NCBI RefSeq assembly: GCF_000002875.2
Contig: NC_009399.2
Span: 360,884-424,883, forward strand
Source: Leishmania infantum JPCM5
Taxonomy: Eukaryota > Euglenozoa > Kinetoplastea > Trypanosomatida > Trypanosomatidae
Direction of reading: 5' to 3'
Length of the DNA stretch: 64,000 nt
Shown here: in pieces, positions 28,614-38,400 of the stretch
How positions within the stretch are numbered: the first letter of the stretch is position 1
Layout of the letters: every line of letters begins with the position of its first letter
Translations under genes and position numbers: made by a program
Notes under the pieces: generated by a model
Database searches by the model: none
What the model saw: the letters and a program-made list of their open reading frames with translations, nothing else
What the model was told of the DNA's origin: nothing

Positions 28614-30086
28614 CGTGCGCGTGCGCCGGCCACCCACAGAAGCTTACAGAGGGAGGGAGAGGAGGAGGGGGGACGGTGAGATGGCACACCGTCGGCCACT
28701 TGCTACAGCTACTAGTACTTCTTCAGCTGCGTTGGCCTTTTGCGTGACGCGTGCGTATATGACTCTGCGCGACGGCAGTGATAAGGGCAGAGCAGGCGAG
28801 CGAAGGAGAGGGATGAGGGGGAGGGAGAGGGGGAGGGCAGTGAGGCAACCAAAGACGACGCGAGCGCGCACACATACACAAACACGTAAAATGTTTGTGC
28901 TGAAAGTAATGAGGAATGAGAAAGCGACGAAGAGGGGGACAGGGGCCGAAGGACGGTGGCGCACGTTGACAGGCAGACACAGACAGAGGCGGACAGATAC
29001 GCCAACAACGATGAATTCCTGAGAATGGTGTGTAGGAGGGGAGGGGGGAGGGATAAGTAACGTGGCCGGCAGGAGGGCCGAATGGAGAGACTATAGGAGA
29101 AGGCAAGAAAGGAAAGCACAAGAAGTCGCAGCACCAACGGTACTTGTGCTGATGGTGATGACCTCTCCTTGCCGTTCTAGTGCGTATGCTGACGTGTAGC
29201 GGTGTTTGGTAGTGGTGGACGATGGGGAAGTGTGCCACTTGAGCCTCTGTGGGCGGGTGCCGGAAAGAGCGAGAGCGCGAAGGTCGACGGCGACGACGGC
29301 GATGATTGCGGTGGCTTCCCGACGGCGCAGGCACTGGCAAGAAAACCCAAACCCCGCGAAAAAAAAAATATGACGAAACACAACTAGACGCTGTCTGGAG
29401 ATAACTGGGATAGACACAGACGTACACAGGGGAGGAGGAGGGGGGGGCCTAGAAGGGCAAGGTGGTGTGCGCGGGTGCACGCGTGTGCCGAGGACAGTAG
29501 AAATCGGCACACACACACACACACACACACGAGGCGTACTTCTGCGGATGTGTAGTCTTACGTGCTCTTGCGTGCGACTCGAGTTGCGTGCGGGGATGAG
29601 GATTGTGGGCAGCGATGACGTGTGGAGTTCTTTATCGTGGCTCACTAGCGAGGTAGGCATGTGCATGGACGTGCGGGGCGTCGGCGGAGTAGAGAATGGT
29701 GGGAGAGGGAGAGCGAGAGAGACGTCTATAGAGCTCCGTGCGGCGCGATGAGCACGTGAGACATCCGCCACATACACAGGGAGACTACTCCCGAATAGAA
29801 AGGGGGCTTACACGTACACTGAGCGAGGGCTTCGCATAACACGTGAAGTATGTGTGTGCGTGTGCAGGTGACCTCACAGGAGGACGTGTCGTTCGCTTGT
29901 GCGGATTTGGTGCTGTTGCTGCCCCAGTGCGTGTATGACGTCTTCTGTGAACACAGAGATGGAAAACTCAGAAGGGCGGCGGCGCCCGGTGGAGGTGGCG
30001 GAGAGGCTCATCGTCCGCGCAGGCGCACACGGGCGAGGGCGTCCTTAGCGTGTCTGGCTAATACCCGTTGCACCACGGTTACATGG
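28614..30086. other. Intergenic region
   Basis: No gene is seen. Features are the predicted splice acceptor at 28643-28672, a second purine block at about 28800-28840, an A9 run at about 29361-29369, and an AC microsatellite at about 29502-29531. Confidence 0.55.
28643..28672 (-). promoter_or_regulatory. Predicted trans-splice acceptor and polypyrimidine tract for the ABCG gene
   Basis: On the coding strand a pyrimidine-rich tract (28672-28649) is followed at once by AG at 28644-28643, which would give a 5' leader of about 29 bases before the ATG at 28613. Inferred from composition and spacing only. Confidence 0.45.
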
Positions 30087-31631
30087 TCATGCCCGCTCTG
30101 GATTCGACTCCACCGTCTCTTTCGACGACTGCAGCGCCGTGGCCGCTGCTGCGCTCTCGGGCTTCAGCACCGGCGGCCGCACACGGCGAAAGGCGAGGCA
30201 GCGGAACTGTCTGCCAATGGCGGCGCAGTCGTTGGGCGCGATTAGGTACGCCGAGATGTCATCGACGTAGTGCCGTTCGTACCCTTGTGATTCGTGCGGC
30301 GCGTCCATTGGCATCTGGATTCGTTCCGAGGCGTGCACCTTGTGCAGGTGGTCGTTGTACGCCCAGTACGTGGTCGGCCCAGGCGTAACGCCGAAGCTCA
30401 GGAACGGGTAGGCGAAGCTGCCCATGGCCGGGGAGTCGATGGGCCCCATCGCCACCACCTCTCGTACGCTGTAGTAGCCGCGGATGTCCGACATGTAATC
30501 CCGGTCCACGTGCGGCTCCACCAACGCCATCGCCGGCTTGTACTTGCGAAGTGCGTCACCGACGGAGAGCGTCTCGCAGGGAAAGATGGCCGTGAAGCTC
30601 TTGTGAAACCCGAAGTCGCTCTCGAGCGTTTCCTGCTGCTGCAGCAGATGCGTGTGCCGGCGTCTGCGCTGCGCATCCTGCCGTGGCAGCTGCACCGCGC
30701 GCACCGTCTTGGGCAGCAGGCCACTCTCATTCAGCATCCAAGCCAGACGGCCGTTGCCGAAGAAGACGAGCACCGGTGACGCCGACGAAAACGTCGGGAG
30801 CGGGGTGCACGACGGCGAGGCCTCCGCCGCAGCGTACAGGAAGGACGCCTCTGCTTCCTGAATCTCTTCTAGCCGCCGCCGAATGTACAGGGCCACGACT
30901 TGCACCAGCTCTCTCGTGTACAGTATCCCATCTTCGCAGTACAAGCTCAGCGCACGCAGCGCTGTCATGGAGTCGAAGTCCGTGTGGAGCAGATTTCGAA
31001 TTTGGGGGAAAGTCGAAAAGCGCACGCGCTGCTGCGGTGACCGAACGCCTTGCACGGGCAGCATGGCGTACTCCTGCGTCGCCGCGTAGGGCTGGAACTG
31101 GTAGTACGCCGGCCTCTCCTCCTTGCTCGCTGAAGTCGTGCTTGCTGCAGCAGCGGCGGACGCCTGTAACGGGGGTGACACTCGCGCACGCGATGAAGGG
31201 CTGTCGGTGATGGCGACAGGCGGTGGTGGCAGATATGGCGCTAGCTGGAACACCTCCCGCACGTCGGCGTCGTGCACGAGACGATCGCGGGCCGTTAGCC
31301 GCGTGAAGCAACGCCGCCGGTGAGCGTCGAGTTTGCGCACAAAGTCCTCGAGCGAGCAACGGTTCCAGAGCGTGTAATCGGACGCGAAGTCGCGCTGCAG
31401 CTCATGCTGCCGGTCTCTTTTTATGTCCATGTAGCACTCCAATACCTCGTGAAATGGGACGCCGTCGGGGTGGAGGAGGTGGGCGACGCCACTTGCCGGG
31501 AGATAGCCGGTGGGCCACTGCAGCCGCTGCTCCCGCGGGAAGAGCTTTTGGGCCGTCTGGCGGTCAATGCGAGAGACCTGCCGGTGCATGCGCGAGCCTG
31601 CACGCGCTAACGAAGACGACGGTGCCGGCAT
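30087..31631 (-). CDS. Conserved-looking hypothetical protein, possible divergent Rossmann/methyltransferase-like core, 514 aa
   Basis: The start is the ATG at 31631 (MPAPSSSLARAGSRMH). An ATG 14 codons later (31589) is possible. The frame upstream is repeat-derived. Residues about 15-110 form a charged helical block (REQRLQWPTGYLPASGV, then CYMDIKRDRQHELQRDFAS). From about residue 285 a glycine-containing strand-loop VLVFFGNGRLAWMLNESGL resembles a cofactor-binding loop. About 80 residues later comes PAMALVEPHVDRDYMSDIRG followed by YYSVREVVAMGPIDSPAMGS. This layout recalls a little-known family of fungal and protist methyltransferase-like proteins in which G-x-G-R-L is followed by a WMPxxxDW-type strand. 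Here the Trp residues are missing, so SAM binding is uncertain. A FYM-like or membrane motif is not seen. Confidence 0.7.
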   Translation of the reverse strand: MPAPSSSLARAGSRMHRQVSRIDRQTAQKLFPREQRLQWPTGYLPASGVAHLLHPDGVPFHEVLECYMDIKRDRQHELQRDFASDYTLWNRCSLEDFVRKLDAHRRRCFTRLTARDRLVHDADVREVFQLAPYLPPPPVAITDSPSSRARVSPPLQASAAAAASTTSASKEERPAYYQFQPYAATQEYAMLPVQGVRSPQQRVRFSTFPQIRNLLHTDFDSMTALRALSLYCEDGILYTRELVQVVALYIRRRLEEIQEAEASFLYAAAEASPSCTPLPTFSSASPVLVFFGNGRLAWMLNESGLLPKTVRAVQLPRQDAQRRRRHTHLLQQQETLESDFGFHKSFTAIFPCETLSVGDALRKYKPAMALVEPHVDRDYMSDIRGYYSVREVVAMGPIDSPAMGSFAYPFLSFGVTPGPTTYWAYNDHLHKVHASERIQMPMDAPHESQGYERHYVDDISAYLIAPNDCAAIGRQFRCLAFRRVRPPVLKPESAAAATALQSSKETVESNPERA

Positions 31632-32443
31632 CGAGCAGCACGAACGACAGCGGAGGGAAGGGATAGGAGTGAGGGGTGCTGAGGGGGCTGAGGCGCGCGC
31701 GTGTGTGTGTGTGTGTGCGCATGCGCCTGTGACAGGGTCGCAAAGCAGAAAAAAGAACGCGGAAAGCGAAAGAGGGGAGAAGAGGGGGAAGCAGTTCAAC
31801 GCACACGGAGTGTTCAGGGGCGCGGTGAGAGGGCGGGCAGGCAAGCGAGGAGCCGTACAGCAACTATGGCAAACGCCGAAGAGGCTGGCTGAGGTCGGCA
31901 TTGTCTTGCCGCACGGATGCCGCTGCACGCGCCCTTCCACCCGCCACAAAAAAAAATGAAAAGAAGCAAGGCGCGTGTATGCGTGTGCGTGCGTGTGTGT
32001 GCATCCCACCCATGCTGCCCCGTCCCGGCGTGGGACGGCATGCACGGCCTTTCGCAAGTTCGATGAAGGGATGGGGATTGGTGGTGGTGGTAGTGGTGGC
32101 GGCGGCGAGGGACAGACAACGCGCAGGAGCACCGTCTCAACTGAGGTCGTTCTTCGCGTTGGAAGCAATATGTGGCAATGGTGCGCGACACCTAAGCCAA
32201 ACAGCGTTCATCGATGACCACTGCGTGCGTGCGTGCGCGTGCAACACGTGAGGCGGTTCCCACATCTACACACAAGCAAAGAAAACGATCTAAAGGAGGA
32301 TGTATGTATAGGCAACAGCGAAGGTGGTTGACAGGCAGAGTGTGTAGGAGTGTGGAGAGGGAGGGACGGAGGCGGGAGGGCAGAGGAGGGGGCAGCACAT
32401 TCCCTGAGTGCGGCCCCGCCCCCTTCGTTTGTGCAGCCGTACT
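31632..32443. other. Intergenic region
   Basis: No gene is seen. It contains a GT run at about 31701-31718, purine-rich sequence at about 31748-31795 (candidate polypyrimidine tract on the coding strand), an A9 run at about 31949-31957 and G-rich sequence at about 32345-32395. Confidence 0.55.
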
Positions 32444-35400
32444 TCAACCTGTCTCTGGTGGTGCTGCGCTCGCCTTTGGCGCTGTTGGCACGCGGAAGAG
32501 CCGCAGCTGGTCGGGAAAGACGCCCACGGCTCGCGTCGCACATGACGCTGATGCCGCTGCCGCTGCTGCAGACGGCGCCATCGAGGCTCCCCTGCTCGAT
32601 CCGTGCCCCCCGGCCACCAGGACACGGAGTTGCTGCTGCACTCGCTTCGCCACTAGGCCTAGAGTGACCTGTTTGTTGCACCACTGCATCAACCCGGCCG
32701 TCTTCGCAGTGGCCGTCGGGTAGGCGATCCGGTCCACCGTATGGGAGAAGACGGTGAGGGCCACACGGACAAAGGACTCGACGAAGCAGGCGTAGGGCAG
32801 CCCGCCATGCGCGCACAACAGCTCGACGGTGCGTCTGTTGGGTAGGGTATCAGAGCGAGTGCAGGACGGTCGTGGCGGCTGCTCTTGCGCTTGAAGCAGC
32901 GCGCCCGATGTGTTCCCTGGTGACGACGTCAAGCCGCGAAGCAAGGGCGTGGTGAGCGCATCGCAAAAAGTCTGCTGCATCGCCCCCGTGCCCATCAGCG
33001 AAGGGAACACGTCCAGTGTGCGCCAGAGATCTACAAACAGCTTAAAGGGCATCACACGCAGCACGCGACTCGTGCGCTCGTAGGCTTCCTTGTTCTCTAC
33101 AGAGCTCATGGTGTAGAGCTGCTGTACCTTCCATGATACGTCTTGCTGCCGTGCCGAGACGCCAGACAGGTCGGTGGAGTCATGCACGACGTCCAGCGGT
33201 GCTACAGCTGTTGCCGCAGCGGCCATTGCAGACGACGTGGCGCGAGCTCTGGCCGCAGACTGACGATTGCGGTGCACGACCACCGGATAGCGTGCAGCTT
33301 CTGGTGATGCGTCGACATGCACGGACGCCAACGGCTTCCCTGACGTGTATCGCGGCTGCCGTGCCACTGCCCTCCCGCCGTCGCCGAGGACCAGCGAGAG
33401 TTCCGGACTACTCGTGAGCAATGAGCTCGGGCTCGAGGTTGCGGCTGCTGCGGCTGCTGCGGACGACGGTGCCTCGTACTGCGGTGAACGGTGTACGGTG
33501 ATTGGCACGCTGTAAGCCTCAAAGAGCTGCCGCAGCGTCGATTCGTTGCGCTGCAGGAGGCGCAGAAGCTCATCGAGGGCGAGGGTTTCGTGCGGTGTAA
33601 GCCCACCGGGTGGGAAGAGAATGGTTGCGTCACCACCGTCTAGGGCGAAACAGGACAAGTCATCAGCAGCTCCTGCGGTGGCGATGGGCGACATAGGCGG
33701 GGTGAGGGCCTCATCCACGCCTGCCGCTTTTCCACCAGCACAGCCGCCGCCGTGATGAGTGCCACCCATCGCATCCTCGGAACTGCTTAGGTGCGACGGC
33801 GTCGCGCCTGGCGAGCCAGTGCCCACAGCCACGAGCAGTGATGGGGCTCTGTCTGATGCGCGCATCGAGCTCACTGGGCGGCCTTGCCGCGGCACATCGC
33901 TACGCTGCCTGGCCTTGTCGCACGCTTCGGCCACGTTGTGGTCCGCCTCCTCTCTGTTGGTGCCGTCTGGTGCAAATGACATCGCCAGGGCCGGGATGCA
34001 ACGCACGGCGCGCTCGTACACATCCGCGTAGGCAACCACCACCTCCTCCGACGTGAGGGCGTCTAGTGAAGGAACAGTGTCGACGTAGGCGAAGGCGGCG
34101 GCATCCGTGCCGTTCCGCCTGCCAGCCTGGTGGTGAGCGCTGCATCGTCCACTGTGCACACCGTCATCGTCCGCTGTCCCGCTCTTCCTCGCCGCCTCTG
34201 CGCAGGTCGCCGTACGCGTCCATGTGTGGAGCAGCAGCGCGGCTCTTCGAAAACTCTGGAAGTCCATCTGCGTCACTGTATGGTAGCCCTTCTGGCGCAC
34301 ACCACACGCGTACAGCACCGCCGCAATGGCGCGGGCGTCAGTGGCGGCCAGCGGCACCACTAGCGCGTCGGAGGGGGTAGGGCGCCTGGAAGGCGAGGAC
34401 GACGATGTCACTGCGGCTGCCGCCCCGGGTGGCGCTGTCGGCGGGGACGCGGATGCGCCGCTCCCTCGCCGTGTCCCGGCGCCGCCGCTGCTGCCGCCTC
34501 GCCGCTGTTGCACTTGGCTAAGCCGACACAGCAGCGACACTGGTGACGGCGCGCTGCTCGCACGGGCTGCGGCGCGAGCGTCGGCGCCGTCTTTGCCTGG
34601 CGCGCCCGTCGCCGCCGCGGTGACCGCCGCAACGGCCACCTCGGCGAGGTAGTCGGCGTAGCCGGTGAGCACGACGAATCGAAAGAAGGCCGCAAAGGAC
34701 ATGGTGTACTGCTCCACCTGGCGAGGCCGGTGCGTGGCCCACGGCGACGGTGCTCTGCCACGGCGACTTCCCACCGCAGCGATTCGCGGGTCCGCACCCG
34801 CACCGACTCCTGCGGCTAAAGGGGCAGTGCTCGCTGTCGTTGTCGTTGTCGTCGTAACGATCTTGGTCGCCAGATAACTGTAGACACGGAACAGTCGACG
34901 CACTGCCGCATCGTAGGCGTCGTGCAACGGCCGGTCTGCGCGATACGGCTGCAGGAGGTGCCGATCAGGGACAGCTGGCATCGCTAGTGGTTCCACAGGC
35001 GCGGCACGACCTTCCGAGCCTTCCGGCTGCTGCGGCGCCTGCGGTATTGGGCTGATGTTATCATGGACCTCTGCGACAGCCGTTCTTTTACACTTGATTG
35101 ACCGTCTCGCACCACCCTCTACTGATGCAGCATGCGGGGCAGTGCTACTTCGACTGGTGCGGCGGCGCTGCATGAGCTGGTGCGCCACCATCGCTCGCGG
35201 CGTCAGCGGTGGGCTGCCGCGACCGCTCAGGTTGTTTGGGGATGCGGCTCGCTCGCCACGCGGGCGCGACGACGACATTGGCGACGATAGCGGCGGCGAC
35301 CCACGGGCTGCGGACTGGCACCATTGTGAAGGACTGCCATCATCCTCTTCCCCCTGTTGTTGTTGATGCTGCTGCTGCTTGTGCAGCGCACACGGCGTCC

Positions 35401-38400
35401 CACATGGGCTTGTGCGGACGCTCGTTGTGGAGATGAGAATTTCTTGCGTGCTGCGCAGACGCTGTTGGCGCTGCTCTGGCGTCCACTCTTGGAATTGTCC
35501 GGCGTAGGTGCGCGAAGGTGGCGCTAAGGGAGACGTGGCGGGGTCGACAGCCTGCTGCTGCTGTCCACCGCTTCTGCTGCCGCTCGGGGAGCGAGAGACA
35601 CTCTTCAGCGGTGGTGCCAGCCACTTCGCCGCCACGCGGCCACCGCACACATCGCCACCGTCGGCCTTCTGCTCCTCCTCTTCTTTACACTCCGACTGGA
35701 GAGGGTTGCTGCCGGCGCTGCTTCGTCGCGAGTCGCCTTCGCCCTCCTCGATATTGGGGTCCATGTCGGAGCTCCGCGGCGACACGGCACGGGGTGGGCT
35801 ACTACGACTCGCATAAAGGGCCTCTGGATCGCCTGCCGCAGCACCATCACCACGGACACCGTCGAGGTGCGTGTCGAGGACCTCCACCATGCGCGGTGGT
35901 GTAGCGGAAAGCAGGGCCGGCTCGAGCAACAGCGACCCCAACTCCTTCGCCGCTGCGGCCACGGCTGCGTCTGTTTGGGCTGGTGGGCACCGGGGCGTCA
36001 TGATCGGAGGATGGCGCGGGGGACTTTGAAAGAGCACTCGTCGCCGCTGCTGCGCGGTCGAGGTCACCGTGGCCACGCCTCCCTTTTCCCGCTTGGCGCA
36101 GTTCGGCAGTACACCCGAGGATGCACCAGCGCCTTGGCTGCCGCTGCCGGCGTTGCAAGGAAGACCGACCGCGTTGCGTGCAGCTACCGGGGCGGCGGCT
36201 GCGGCGCCGCGACGCTTGCCGGATACATGACAGGCGCAGCCGGCAACAAGGCGCGTACTCAGCTGCGGCACGGACGGCGGCAGTAGCCACGGGAAGCGCA
36301 GCCGAAGATACTGCAAGGCTTGCTGCGCACTCTCCACCTGCAACAGCCGACGCGCTGCGCGTGTGCTCTCCACCCCGTCGCCGTCAGCCTCGTCCGCGGC
36401 CCACCCTAACACCACGTGCTTGAGAGAGGGCGTGGCGGCTTCGCCGATGATTCGACGACCTTCGGTGGCCACGCCCAGCTCAAGCGCACTACGGATGGTG
36501 GCAAACATCGAGACATTGCCATTTTCGCCGTTGCACGTGACCTCTCCTTCTCTAATCTCCGCGGCATTCAGTCGGTGCTGGTTCGCGTGCACGCTCCAAG
36601 GTGTCTGAGCACTGCGCTGCGAGATGGGCAGCAGCACCGACACGGCGCCTGTTATAGCGCTTGCCGTGAAGAGCAGCGGGCTGGACGAGCAGAGGTAGGG
36701 CTGAGGGGTGATCATGGTGGCAGCGGCGGTGGTAGTGGCGGCGCTCAGCAGCGCCGGGGATCGCTCTTTGATGAGCGCGCCAACAGTTAGGCAGCACGGA
36801 AACACAAGCCCTAGTGGCAGCGAATCGGCCGCTGGGGTACTCGTCGTTGACGGCGAGGCCATGCTCGTCACCTCGTAGTCCAAGGGCCCGACGTAGGTGG
36901 AGACGCCGCCGTGTACGTCCAGGATGCGGAGGGCGTGGTGGGTCTGGTCGACTAGCAGTACTTGCGTGTCGCCAGTCTCGTCGGTCCACAGGGCCATGTC
37001 GCTGATGTAGCCGAAACGTGCTCGCGACGGGACGGCGCAGTCGACGTAGGACGTCAGACTTGCATCCGCGTGCGCTTGCTGATCAGCATTGGTGTTCCTT
37101 GTGCAACCTGCCAGCGTCCAAACACGCGGCATCGCGGCCGCCGGGCCGTCGCGCTTCCACGTCGATGACGGCGGCACCCCTTCATGCGTAGGTGTTAGAG
37201 GGCTCGATGACGGCGGTGTGGGCGGTAGTTCTTGCAACGCTCCGTCCTGGGACTCCGTTGCTGTGGCAAGGCGGGTGCCGAGCGAGTCGCCAGCCGGCTT
37301 GCCCCCGACACAGCGCGGCTGCTCCGTTGCCGTCGAGGTCTCGTGGTGCACCTCAAGCTCGCTTGGCCTTTGCACCTCTGACTCAGTCGCGCGTGTGGCG
37401 CTGCGTGCTAGCGGGATGCCAGGGCCTTCTTCTGTTGTGCTCTCGCTGTTGCCACGCTCGCGCCCCTGCGTCCGACGCTTGCAGATGTTCGTGACAAGCC
37501 GTACGACGTTGTTCGCCCCGTCTGTGAAGAGCAGACCAGCGGAGCACCAGGCCAGTGCTGTCGCTCCGCGCAAGAGCGACGACGCGCAGCTGCCATCTCG
37601 GTAGCCAGGGACGCCGTCCACGCCCGTGATGGTGCGCACGAGGCGGTTGTGGAAGTTGGCGTACCGAATCGCGCAGTTGCCCATGTCGCTGATGAAGAGA
37701 ACAGTGCAGCGGCGGCGACGGCGAAGGTACGAAACGGGGTCGACGCGGCCGTGCCTGGTGTGTGCCCGGCTTCCCTGCTCATGATTCGCCTGCGACGCTG
37801 CTGCCACGGCATGATCGATGATATCTCCGCTTTCGCTTCCACCACCAGCGACGTCATTCTCGCTGTCCTCCTCATCGTCTTCGTCGATGCGCCAGCACAG
37901 CGACCCCGGCGAATTAAAGCGTGCAACGCTGAAGTGTCCATCGACGAAGCCGCGCGCGCCGCCTATCAGCGGCGTGGGCACCGCCTCCGCCATGGCCAGC
38001 GATGGACTTGCCGAGGAGGCGGAGCAGCCGCAGCGCCGGGTGCTACAGCTGGCACCGGCGTGGTGCGTCGCCACCGACGTGGAGCAGCGACGCGCGTCAC
38101 TGCCGTCGGGTCTGGAGTCACCACGGTCGTCTGCTTCGTCGGTGTCGGCGGTCGCTAGCGGATCTGCCGGCGATGGCGAGCGCGGCCGCGATGCGTCGGT
38201 GCCGGGAGCGCCCTTGACAGAGTCGCGGTGACCTGAGACGGCCGCGCGGCCGTGCGTGATTGCAGACGTTGTCTTCCTGCGAGGAAGCGCCAGTCCCGGC
38301 GGAGGTGCAGCAGCAGGATCCTCTCGTGTTTCTGCAGCGCAGCGTGTCGCCGACACATCATGGCTACCATCGTTGCCATCATCCTCGCCGTGCCTGGCAG

